Below are positions 10,610 to 20,527 of a DNA stretch of 64,000 nucleotides, piece by piece. The position numbers and the translations under genes are program-made. Every line of letters begins with the position of its first letter. Position 1 is the first letter of the stretch. Below the pieces are notes generated by a model. It was not told the DNA's origin, made no database searches, and saw nothing but the letters and a program-made list of their open reading frames with translations. This DNA comes from Pseudozyma flocculosa PF-1 (Eukaryota > Basidiomycota > Ustilaginomycetes > Ustilaginales > Ustilaginaceae). The stretch lies in NCBI RefSeq assembly GCF_000417875.1, contig NW_006920874.1, positions 83,137 through 147,136 of the forward strand, in the 5' to 3' direction.

Positions 10610-11430
10610 CGTATGGTCCCCCAGCGCCGCACCATCCCGACTTTCGCCTCATGGACTCGCAGCGCCGCACCATCCCGACTTTCGCCTCATGGACTCCCAG
10701 CGCCGCACCATCCCGACTTTCGCCTCATGGACTCCCAGCGCCGCACCATCCCGACTTTCGCCTCATGGACTCCCAGCGCCGCACCGCCTCGATTCTCGCC
10801 ACATGGACTCATCGTTGCATTGTCGAGGCGCTCGCCACCTGGTTCCACCGACGCACTGTCTCGATGCTCGCCACCTGGTTCCACCGACGCACTGTCTCGA
10901 TGCTCGCCACCTGGTTCCACCGACGCACTGTCTCGATGCTCGCCACCTGGTTCCACCGACGCACTGTCTCGATGCTCGCCGCCTGGTCTCCACCACCGCA
11001 TTGTCTCGACTCTCGCTGCTTGGTGACCACCGCCGCACTGCCTCGACGTTCGCCGCATGGCCTCCAGCTCCGCAGCTTCTCGACTCTCGCCGCATGGTAC
11101 TCAGCGCCACACCGTCTCGACTCTCGCCACATGCACTCATCGTTGCATTGTCGGGACGATCGTCGCCTGTTGTCCATCGCTGCACTGTCTCGACTCTCGC
11201 TGCTTGGTGACCACCGCCGCACTGCCTCGACGTTCGCCGCATGGCCTCCAGCTCCGCAGCTTCTCGACTCTCGCCGCATGGTATTCAGCGCCACACCGTC
11301 TCGACTCTCGCCGCATGCACTCATCGTTGCATTGTCGTGACGATCGTCGCCTGTTGTCCATCGCTGCACTGTCTTGATGCTCGCTGTCTGGATCCCAGTC
11401 GCCGTGCCGCCCTGGCTCTCGCCGCGTGGT
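10610..11430. repeat. Complex minisatellite of 38-bp, 36-bp and about 180-bp units
   Basis: Units GACTTTCGCCTCATGGACTC... repeat with a 38-bp period from 10639. Units TCGATGCTCGCCACCTGGTT... repeat with a 36-bp period from 10861, four times. A block of about 180 bp (11011-11190) is then duplicated almost exactly at 11190-11370. All units share cores such as CTCGACTCTCGCCGCATGG. No plus-strand frame is interrupted for several hundred bases, because the units lack stops. The 36-bp part would encode a 12-residue repeat in one frame. A TATA-like ATAAGA and a leader-like sequence lie upstream near 10.48 kb, so transcription is possible, but no coding product is supported. Confidence 0.8.
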
Positions 11431-11617
11431 CCTCAGCACCGTATCCTAGCTTTTGCCCTGCCCCCCTTCTCCTGTCCATCTCCATCGCTGCATTGACCCA
11501 ACCGCCACCTGGCTTTGCCACCAGCGCCGCATCAGTTCGACCAGCGTTCGCCTCTCATTTCAGCATGACGCTGACCTTCACCTTCTTTTCTTTTCTTTGG
11601 CCCACCGTTGCCAGCCA

Positions 11618-11839
11618 ATGCCTCTCTCCCCACTCTGGACACCTGTCTCCTCCCCGGGCCCCGTCCCCGCTACTCCTGGCCAGGTGGAGGAAGCCATCCC
11701 AGCGCTCGACACATCAGCCGACCAGCCAATGCCCCTCTCCCCGCTCTGGACACCTTTCTCCTCCCCCGGTCCCATCCCGGCTACTCCTGGCCAGGTGGAG
11801 GAGACCATCCCAGCACTCAACACATCGGCCGACCAGGCA
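11618..11839 (+). repeat. 111-bp in-frame tandem duplication
   Basis: Two consecutive 111-bp copies start at ATGCCTCTCTCC (11618) and ATGCCCCTCTCC (11729). Each encodes 37 residues. Confidence 0.85.
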
Positions 11840-12981
11840 AGGATGGCTCAGGAAGCCTCGGGGGCCAGCGAAAACCATACGAACAGCAATGGGCAGGGCA
11901 GCCTCTTCTTCGGCGACCCGGACGACGACGACGAAGACGATCCGCACTACAGCCCCCTTGCAAACAGGAACCCTCAGCCAATCACGGATGCGGACCTCAT
12001 CCGCAACCTCGTCAACACCGTCCACCGCCTCTGGGACGAGGTGGCGGACCTGCGCCGTCGCACCGACGGCCACCACTTCACCCTCATCGCCCACGAGCAG
12101 CACATCGGCATGCCTCGCCAGGCAGCTCCTCAATTTCTGGGCCTGGGCGACTTCGTGCCAATCTCCGCGGCCGAAGCGGGGGAGTTTTGCGAGCGCTTCA
12201 ACACCGACAAGGCCTGCCGCGCTTGCGTCCGAGAGCACAAGTGCACCTTCTGCGGGGCGCGCCACAGGCGGACGCGCTGCCCCTTCGAACCCCGTGGTGA
12301 GTTAAGGGCTGGCCCTGTGCCACTGACTGTTCGGGCATCTTCGCTGACACCTTCTCCCTTGCTCTTCTTCACCCTGCCTTTCCGTGCGCTGGCGGTCCAG
12401 GACGTTGAGCTCCAGCATATTGCGCGAAACCCTTTCTTTGTTCGCGTCTTTCCCCTCCAGACAACGGCCTTCCTGATCGCGGTTTGACTCGTCCTGGTCG
12501 GCATGTACCCTGTTCTCCGTTCCAGTAGGTAGACCCCCATCAAATCCCACCAATTTCTATTCCCGCAGTTGGAGGCCGCACTTCTGCTCTTCGGTCTGCT
12601 GCACCGGCAAGCCGCGCGACGTTCAACGTTCGACCTCCGCCCTCGTTCGCAGTAGGAACAAAGCGTTGGCGCCGCCGAAGGCAAAGGACGTCCATCGTCG
12701 GCTTCGTGGCTGGATCATCGAGCACCTTGCGCGATCGCTGTCACGCTTCATCGCCGTCTTCACAAAGGCCGTGCTCTCGCTCGACGAAATCGACGCTGCT
12801 GAAAGATGCGAAAGATTTTGTCGCTGCCCTCGCCACAATCCCCCTGATCACGCCCAACTCACACTACATCAGCCACATCGGCGACCATAGCCACATCGGC
12901 GACCACATCCGCGCATTTGGCCCGCCACGATCCTTCTGGGCGTTTCCATCCGAGCAGGGCGATCGAACGCTCATATGGTAG
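11618..12981 (+). CDS. Cysteine-cluster protein of unknown function
   Basis: Two-exon model: 11618-12296, then 12569-12981, joined in phase 1 across a GTGAGT...CCCGCAG intron of 272 nt, giving 363 residues. The N-terminus contains two 37-residue repeats (MPLSPLWTPVSSPGPVPATP and its copy) produced by a 111-bp duplication. An acidic stretch (GDPDDDDEDDPHYSPL) follows, then a helical segment (DADLIRNLVNTVHRLWDEVA). A zinc-finger-like cluster comes next, with cysteines in C-x2-C-x5-C-x2-C-x8-C order (CRACVREHKCTFCGARHRRT, then RC). The second exon is arginine-rich and less certain. No family was recognised. It may belong to a mobile or lineage-specific gene family, since related-looking decayed coding sequence follows directly downstream. 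The first exon is better supported than the splice. Confidence 0.45.
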
Positions 12982-13401
12982 GCGGTCGTATCGGCGTCGC
13001 GGAGAGGTCGAGCGCTCGCTGCTGCGGCTCTGACACGGCTGGAGCGTGCTCGAGGATCTCGTTTCGCGCCTGGCCATCGGAGAGGCTCGGGAGCTGGTCA
13101 CGCGGACGCTCGGCATCGCTGATGCTGCGACTGAGCGATACACGCCGCTTGGCATCGACCTGGACCGCATCGAGCTTAGCAATCCGTACCACCTGAGCCA
13201 GGCGTTTTGCCTCGACCCCTCCCATGCCAATCGTGGGAGCCTGATCCGCCTTGCCACCCCAAATTTTCAGGAGTGTTTGCCCTGTTGCAAGCGGAGCGCG
13301 CGCTGGACGAGCCGGCCTACGTGGAGGACACCCTGATGGCATCAGAAGGCCTGACCCGTGTTGCAGGCTTGGTCAGCTGCCATGCCGGAGTGATCTGTTG
13401 A
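12844..13401 (+). pseudogene. Decayed coding relic with in-frame TGA
   Basis: One plus-strand frame reads GRFHPSRAIERSYGRRSYRR and on to VERSLLRL. It meets a single TGA at 13031-13033 and then continues in the same frame as HGWSVLEDLVSRLAIGEARE and TLGIADAATERYTPLGIDLD. After an AATTTTCAG acceptor-like site near 13270, another frame reads VFALLQAERALDEPAYVEDT and stops at 13399-13401. The sequence character is strongly protein-like, but it is interrupted by the stop and a frame change. A CGA-to-TGA change at a CpG would explain the stop. No family was recognised. It could be the 3' part of the cysteine-cluster gene, or an independent relic. Confidence 0.4.
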
Positions 13402-13620
13402 GGGCTCCACTTCTGCTCAGCGGCCTCTCGACGCAACGCCTTGACCGGGAACTTGTTCGCATTTGTCCGGCAGTCACCAGAAGCGGTTGCACAGGCAATG
13501 GAGATCCTCGGTGTGTCCTCGCATAGTTGGCTGAGGCAGCCCCGAGGCGTCATCCGGAGCGGATCCGATCGAAGAGGCGCGGGACAGAGGCCGCGTGTAC
13601 GCCCACTTGCAGGCGCTTCA

Positions 13621-14740
13621 TCAACCCTTTGTCTCCTCCCTTCCGACCACCACCACCCCCACCTCCACCCTCGCCACCCTCGCCACCCTCGCCACCCTCC
13701 TCGCCACCCTCACCACCTCGCCGCCCTGGCCGCCCTCGCCCGCCTCGCCGCCCTCGCCAGATCCTGATCCAGAGCCATTGCTGTCCATCGTAGCAGCAGC
13801 AGCTGCTGCATCACCGCCCTTGCTGCCCGTCGCTCCCTCGCCTCCACGCGCCTCGCACCTACATCGCCCGGGAAGCGCCCCCTGCAGGGGTGTGCCCCAG
13901 TCCTCCGGTCCTAGGCCGTGGTGAGTCGGCGTGTCGAGGCCGACCTTGGCTGCGATCTTGCGGTGCGCCTCTTCCCAGACCAAGCTGACCATCCACCTCT
14001 CGACCCTTTTCTTCGGCAGCGTGGCGTCCATGGCGTGACCCTCGTCTTCCAGGCCACGCGGCGCAAGGTGATTTCGATCAAGTTGGCATCATGTCGTAGT
14101 CGTCGCGCTTTGCATCCTAGCGGCGCACCAAGCTGGTGACCAGGCGCTCGGTGAGTTTCTCGCCGCGTTCCAGGGCTCCCAGTCGATGCGTAGCGGCAGA
14201 TCGGCGGCTGTCGAGGTGGCCTCGCTCTGGTCTGTGCCCTGCACCATGCCGGAGATGTCGATCCAGCCGGCGTCAGCCCTCGGATGCTGCCCTGAGACGA
14301 TGGGGTAGGGCGAGAAGGCCGCAGTGCTACCCAGGTGCATCTGCTCTCGAAGCTTGGCGCGGATGGCAGCTCTCACCTCGTTTTGCACCTCTTTCTCCTT
14401 CTCCGTTGATCCGGCAGCAGGCGTCAGCTCCTCCAGTCGAGCGTCAACGCCGGTATCGACACGGGCGTCGAGCTCCGCAGCGAGGCGGGCATTGACAAGG
14501 GTGCCGATTCGAGCATCGTCCGCTGCCCTGCTGCCTCCGCCTGCCTCAGTGCTAGGACTGGCGCCAGCTCGAGCAACAAGGCGTCTCTAAACGATCCTTG
14601 AGGCCAGCATTGCTTTTGCCCTCGATCACGGCCTCAAAGCGGGCGTCGATGCGGTCGCCACGGCCGCCCTCTTGGTTCGTGTCTGCAAGAATGGGGCGCC
14701 GTTGTTGCTGTCGCCGGTCTGAGAAGGCATATTGGTGAGT
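13621..14740 (-). pseudogene. Decayed minus-strand coding relic
   Basis: Protein-like minus-strand segments appear in order but in different frames. The first is RIDARFEAVIEGKSNAGLKD near 14.65 kb. The next is DARIGTLVNARLAAELDARV near 14.5 kb, continuing into VQNEVRAAIRAKLREQMHLG. EKLTERLVTSLVRR follows and meets a TAG at 14119-14117. The last is MDATLPKKRVERWMVSLVWE near 14.0 kb, which runs to a stop at 13621. At least one stop and two frame changes separate them, and no consistent splice sites join them. The last segment ends in a glycine/serine and arginine/valine low-complexity tail opposite a CCACC repeat. No family was recognised. Confidence 0.35.
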
Positions 14741-16600
14741 GATCGTCGTGATGAGAGTGAGGATGGTGCAGGGAGCAGCACCTCCATCGAAGCCCTCCCT
14801 ACAAGGCGTCGCCTTCTCCGCCATGGGCCAAGCAGCTGCTCTGGCGGCGGCGCTGCTCCGTGGCGCCCATTGGCCCATCCGGCAGCAGCATCGGCTGACC
14901 CGCACCTCCTCCTTCTTGCCACTCACCGTATGGACCGATGTGCGCCATCACCCTGTCTCGCTTCCTAACAGGCAAGCTCCAGCCACCCACCTCCGATGCC
15001 GGGGCCAAGAACGCGCGCGTGGTTTAGCTTTCGGCTTGGGCAGCATCTCGGTGAGTTCTGGAGCGCCCTCGAAACCGTCCTTGCCAGCACCTTATCGGCG
15101 GCCTGGCAGCAGGCAATGAAGGTATAAGGGTACCCTCTGCTTCTCGCTGCTTGCCGCGCCCACCAAGGCCGCCTCCTTTCCTCGACTTCAAGCTATGCTG
15201 ACCTCTCCTCCCCTTCTCCCTGTACCCTTGCCTCTCCGTCCTCTTCCCTTCCTCCTCGTCTCGCTGACAACAGCATGATCTCCTTGCTCCCAGGCAAGTC
15301 AGCCTCGATATGGTGGATCACCGCCGCCCAGCCCGACTCGCCTCGGTCCGCTGCCGCTCATACCAGCTTCTCCTGCTTTGCTCTGCCGGCTTTCAACATG
15401 ACGGCAGGGCTCCTTTGCAGACCACCGCCGATGGCAAGGTTTCTGTGCCTATTAAACTCTCGCTGCCGCTGTTATTGCCTCTCAGGTGAGTGCGTTACAC
15501 ATCGCATCTGCGCGATGCCCGGTGACGACGCTGACCAAGCATCCCTTCCATCCACTGCATCTTTCGCTGCCGAACATCAGTCATGCTCCTCCCTTCTTCG
15601 CCCTGATGCGGGCTTTGTCCCTCGCAAGATCAAATGCAATTCAAGTAGACGACAAACATGCTGGAAGCGAGCGTCCGAGGTCTAAATTCGAGGGACGGCC
15701 AGGCAGAAAAGAGCGACAACGCAAGGAAGGGGTGGCGGTGGATCGGCCAAGAAGGAGCTGAAAGCGGTGCGGCCGAGTCGATGCTGGCAGCAAGCCCGCG
15801 AAGTCGATCTTGGACGCCTGGCCGCTAAGGCATGGCCAAGGTGGACATGCCTGACTCTTCGGCCAAGGTGCCGCTAACATCGATTTGGCCGATACCGCCA
15901 ACAAGGATCTATTCACTGCTTTGACTCGTTCCATCGCACGCTCCTCGAGGCCGTCCTAAGCCTCACGCACCGCCATCCGCGACCTGGTAGCTGAGCTGAA
16001 GCTCGTTGGGCACCGGAAGCAGACCGACTCCGAGCAGGCTTGTTACGATCACAACGGCAGCTGCTGCAGCCGTCGAACCGCAACGTCACGCTGCGAGATC
16101 TGCTACGATGGACGCTCTTACCATAGCTGAGATAGGTGGTCAGCTGGCACTGCACCGCCTCGTACTGGAAGTTGTTGCGATCGGGCAGCATCCCGATGCC
16201 CAGGATTGGCCTGCATCGGGCTACTACCACCTCGCCCCTATCCTCCATTGTCATCCGATCAGCATTGCATCGCCCTGGAGGCCTAGCTAGTCCCCATGTC
16301 CCTGGCCCTGTCAGCCGCCTAGCAATGCACACCACCATCGGCACCACTTCACAGAAGTAACAGTTCGGCCAGCGCGATGCCAGGTGCTCGAGCGTCCACT
16401 GGCGGCAGCGTGATGCCAGGTGCTCGAGCGTCCACTGGCGGCAGGGACAGTCCTTGGGCAACATAGCGCCTTCGGTGATGGCCGCCACGTTGGCCTCGGC
16501 TTGCTGTGGACGAAACCCTTTGTGAACTTGACGTTTGCTGGCTGGCTGCAGGGCAGCCTGGGTCCCTGTTCCTAGTTCCGGGGCAGTGCATGCCCCCCGT
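14741..16600. other. No supported gene
   Basis: Short frames on both strands lack domains, starts or splice logic. A direct duplication of about 40 bp (GCGATGCCAGGTGCTCGAGC at 16373 and the related GTGATGCCAGGTGCTCGAGC at 16409) is present. CpG content falls sharply toward the right end. Confidence 0.4.
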
Positions 16601-18720
16601 TGCCAGCCCCACCCCCACCCCCAATCCAGCATCATCCCTTTGATACAAGCAAGCTTGTTGCTGCATAAACATCGGGTCTTGCGCTGCATATGGAACAGAT
16701 TGATGAGAGAGCTCAAAGACAGATGCAAAGCCACTGTGAGATCAGTGGCAGTATGTTGCAGTGAAACAGGGCTTTGCAACTGCACAGACCACATGGATTT
16801 GTTCTCCGGGTTGCTGGTAATGAACTGGCCTGCGGCAGCAGAGGCCAGTCTAGAAGCAGAAAAGGCACTGCAGCTGTTTTGCTGTCAAAGGTTGCAACTT
16901 CTCATGCCTACTGTTGATCTTGACTGTGGTTGCAGAGATCTCCAAGATCCTGTTGGTGTCCTTGGTCATCCTAGGGTGATACTTGAGGGTGCTGTTGAAA
17001 GTGCTCATGGGTGTTTGGATGCAGCCTACAGCAGATGCAGGCTGATGCTATGGGGCTAGGCTGATGGCAGAGGCCTTTTGCTGCACCAAGCTTGCCCAAA
17101 GGAAGAAAAGGAGAGAGGTGGGACCCTCTAGACAAGATGCTTCAATGAGCATCATTGGCTTGCAAGCAGGGTCTAATGTATCAGCAGTCCCTCTCCTTGT
17201 TAGACAGTGCTGCTTGCAGGCATGCTTGGCAATATCATCAGTGACTGGGCAGCAAAACAGATGCCCTGGACTGCATTGTGTGTGCAGTGCACGAGCAAGG
17301 TGCTTCCTTGTTGCTGCCCTGTACAGCAGCAAGACTGAGATGACCAGAGGAAGCGCTGGCTGTCCAGCCCATTGAGCTCTAGCATCATGTGCAAAAGCAA
17401 ATGCTTCTATCTTGCCACCAACCTCAGCCACCTGCCCTTCTGCCTCCTTTCTCTGCCAATGCTGCCATCCCATCACAATTCTGCAACAACAATGTCCAGG
17501 TTGACCTGTGGGTCTATCACCAGGCAAATATCTGGCCAGGAGCTTGGCAGACCAGCAGATGCTGCACCACCACCAGACCTCCGGTAGCTCGCTTCATCCT
17601 TGCAACCAGCTGTTGGACCAGCAGACGCTACATCACCACCAGACCTCCGGCAGATCGATGCGTCCACTCGACCAGCTGACACTGGACCTCCTACCAGGAG
17701 GCTCGATGCGTCCTCACCACCAGCCGGCGCTGAACCTCCTGTAGTTGGACCAGCAGATGCTGCACCACCATCAGAACTCCTGCAGGCACAATTGGCCAAC
17801 TCTGCACCGCTTCAGCCTGCCAGCAGCTCGACAGCATGTTTGGCCACACATGTCTGTCAGCCTCACTTTGCCAGGAAGGTGGCATCTGACAACTTCTTTG
17901 TTTGCCTCTTACACTAACCCACCAACACTGCAAGAGAGGAAGGGCATGATGAAGCAACATCTTCTTGGCTGAGCAGGTGCATCAGGCAACATCTAGCACC
18001 AGAGCCATCAAAAGTGCTGTGAAGCCCTGGTGCTAGATGGGCTTGGTGAATGTGTGCATTTGGCCAACACCACCATCATCAGTCTCTTGGATCCCAAACA
18101 GACAAACAGGGCTGCTCAGAACCAGTAAGACCTCACCAGCTGCATCAGCCTGCTGTTGTTGGCAGCACAGCATGCACTATGCATGTACCCAGAGTGTGTC
18201 ACCTCAGCCTCACCAGCATGCTTTTGGACAGCTTGGGCTGCCTCTTGGAGTCCAGCAGCTTGTTGCGCTGGTGTTTGAGATGTCATTGGCTTGGGAAGCA
18301 GTGGCAGATGAGCTGGACCTTGTTGTCAATGATGCTGGCTTTGCAGTTGGATGGTTCAAAGTCAACGTTTGTCAAAGCATCCGAGGTCAGTTTGACCTGC
18401 TCAAGCTGTCTAATGTGCCATCACAAGCATGCCTTCACTCAAACACTGTGTCTCAAGGACCCCCAGCTGGCCTGGTGTGGCACAAACAGACTGAGGATGG
18501 CAGACACAGACTGATTGCTCAGCTGCTCCTGCACCAAGCACCAGATCAGCTTGTAAGTCAGGTTGTTCATCAACTTGTGGCTCTAGCAACAGCACCAAAA
18601 GCTGCAAGCAGTGTCCATCATGGATTGATGATGTCTGCAGAGGCTGCCAGGGCTGGCTGATGCCCTGGCTGGCCCTGCAGATGCGACCAGGCCATCATTC
18701 TGGGTTAACCTCAGGATTTC
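16600..18720. other. CpG-depleted block, probable mutated mobile-element relic
   Basis: From about 16.6 to 18.7 kb CpG is almost absent; for example, 16861-17280 contains none. Flanking sequence has several per 60 bases. TG and CA dinucleotides are correspondingly common (TGCTG, CAGCA, TTGCAA). A small CpG-containing island remains at 17.58-17.82 kb, where a degenerate repeat reads GPADATSPPDLRQIDA in one frame. Open frames here carry no recognised domain. The pattern is what long-term C-to-T change at CpG leaves behind. A mobile-element origin is inferred, not shown. Confidence 0.7.
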
Positions 18721-18847
18721 AGGGGGGGCCATATTAGCAGAACACGGCCGCTGCCCGAGCGTAGATGCCAACGATGCTGAGAGCCCACGCACATAGCAAA
18801 ACACACGATTGTATTACGTAATCGATGCTACAGCGGCGCTCGCACAG

Positions 18848-20527
18848 CTAGCTGCGTCGCGCGGCGGTCGATCGATTGGACGACCCGGTCTTGCGCTTCT
18901 TGGGGGTTCGGTAGGCCTCGGCGTGCCAGGCGGCCATGGTGCGCAGATCGCCGGTCTGGAACGTGCCGTTCTCCCTGCGGTCGTTGACAACGGATCGATA
19001 GAAGCACGAAATGGCCCACCTCTCTGCCTCGTCGACGCCGTTGTTGACGTTGATGGGAAGCGGGCGCGTCGAGTGCCGGACTGTGCGAGCGTCAAAGAAG
19101 ACGGTGTCGACCGGTTCGAGGAGCACGCTGGCGTCGTAGTCGGGGAGCTCGAGCAGCGCCTGGGAGCCGAAGTTGAGCAGGATGGTGGCGGGAAGGTCGG
19201 ACACATCCTTGTGAGCCGATTCAGAGAAGCCGTGGAAGGGCGAGCAGGTCGAGTAGAGCGGGTGGCACAAGAAATCGGCGTCCAGGATCTCGCTCTTCAG
19301 CCACTTGTAGAGCTCCTCGCGGTCCTTGTAAGCTTGCACATACGTCGGATGAAGCCCATCGATCTCGCATTCACCGTCGCTCCCGATTGCAGGGTCGGAT
19401 GGCTTGGCGTCGACCAGATACTGAACGTACCACGTGAGGTAGTTGCGAAGCCACGCGAGGAAAGCCATGACGGCCATCTGCCCTTCCTTGTTGCCCCTCT
19501 GTAACGTCTCGGCCGTTTTGACGAGATCCCTTTGGCCCTGACCGTTCCAGATGCCGAAGTGGTAGTGCGGGAACGAGGAGGCTGTCCTGCTGCTCGGGAC
19601 GAGATGGTCGCACCTGGCGTACTTGACGACCCGGTCGTAGAGGGCTCGGCCTTTCGCCGCCTCGGCTTCCATCTTCTTGTGCGCCCTGTACGACGGCGGT
19701 CTGAAGCGCTGCAGCAGAACATCTCCTTCTCGATTCAGGAGGGTGAGATTCCTTCTAAAAACGATGTTCGGAGTCCCGTCCTTGTACATGGTGCGGTCTT
19801 CGTCGTCGACCAGATTGTGCACCTCTTCCACGGCCGTCGGCTTGTCTGCCGCGGGTGTCGGCGGAGGGGGCGCTCCAACGACGGAGGCCTGAGCGTGGTT
19901 TGGTTCTGACGGCGAGACCCCGGCCGTGTCTGTCGACGACATCGGGAGAGGTGCGGTAGTTCCGGCGCCGTCCGCCTCGCCCGACGGCGAAGCACCGCGG
20001 TGTGCAGCGGGCTCGGCCTCTCTCGGGAACAGAGGCAAGGGAGGTGAGACGTTGCCATCCTCGTCCGAGAGCGGAGACGAGCGTACCGACATGAGTCCAG
20101 CGTCGTCTTCAGGCGAGGCACGACGAGGCGATGTAGCTTCGGGCTCGGGCGCGTTACGACGAGGGGAAGTAGCTTCGAGCTCGCCAAGGGACATGGGAGA
20201 GAGAGGTGCGACGTTGCCATCCTCGTCCGAGAGCGGAGACGAGCGTGCCGAGTTGTCCCTGCCCTCGTCGGAAGCCGTGGGTGAGGGGGGCCCAGCCTCG
20301 TCTCTGGCCGAAGAGGTATTGGATCCGGCAGCCGTGCTGCGGGTCGCGATTCGCGCACTCTGGCGCGTGCCCTTCGGCTGAGTGGTAGAGGAATCAGTGC
20401 TCGGTTTCTTCGGCTGTGGCTTGGGATTGTAGTCGAGCGTAACCACCTTGTGGCGGACGGCCAGGTGGTATGTGTGCAGCAGCCGGGCCTCGCGCTGATG
20501 CGATGTAAGCTTCATATGCTTTGGCAT
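18848..20527 (-). CDS. 2-oxoglutarate/Fe(II) dioxygenase-like protein, TET/JBP-type
   Basis: Intronless 559-residue frame from ATG (20527) to TAG. Residues 1 to about 240 are low complexity and basic/acidic, with a repeated SARSSPLSDEDGNV-like element. The C-terminal 320 residues are globular. They contain SESAHKDVSDLPATILLNFG with an HxD pair at 439-441, then ALLELPDYDAS, then VDTVFFDARTVRHSTRPLP with a second histidine at 485, and an arginine at 503 in DEAERWAISCFYR. This order (HxD, G/LxLP, distal H, then R) is the metal- and 2-oxoglutarate-binding layout of double-stranded beta-helix dioxygenases. Fungal TET/JBP-like proteins, many linked to transposons, share it. If correct, it would oxidise methylated bases in nuclear DNA, but a protein hydroxylase is possible. 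It lies immediately beside the CpG-depleted block. The coding call is strong, the function moderate. Confidence 0.65.
   Translation of the reverse strand: MPKHMKLTSHQREARLLHTYHLAVRHKVVTLDYNPKPQPKKPSTDSSTTQPKGTRQSARIATRSTAAGSNTSSARDEAGPPSPTASDEGRDNSARSSPLSDEDGNVAPLSPMSLGELEATSPRRNAPEPEATSPRRASPEDDAGLMSVRSSPLSDEDGNVSPPLPLFPREAEPAAHRGASPSGEADGAGTTAPLPMSSTDTAGVSPSEPNHAQASVVGAPPPPTPAADKPTAVEEVHNLVDDEDRTMYKDGTPNIVFRRNLTLLNREGDVLLQRFRPPSYRAHKKMEAEAAKGRALYDRVVKYARCDHLVPSSRTASSFPHYHFGIWNGQGQRDLVKTAETLQRGNKEGQMAVMAFLAWLRNYLTWYVQYLVDAKPSDPAIGSDGECEIDGLHPTYVQAYKDREELYKWLKSEILDADFLCHPLYSTCSPFHGFSESAHKDVSDLPATILLNFGSQALLELPDYDASVLLEPVDTVFFDARTVRHSTRPLPINVNNGVDEAERWAISCFYRSVVNDRRENGTFQTGDLRTMAAWHAEAYRTPKKRKTGSSNRSTAARRS

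Noticed and set aside
18037..18660. Plus-strand frame of 207 codons in the CpG-poor block
   Set aside because: No recognisable domain, and its low CpG and repeated CA/TG content suggest mutated non-coding relic sequence.
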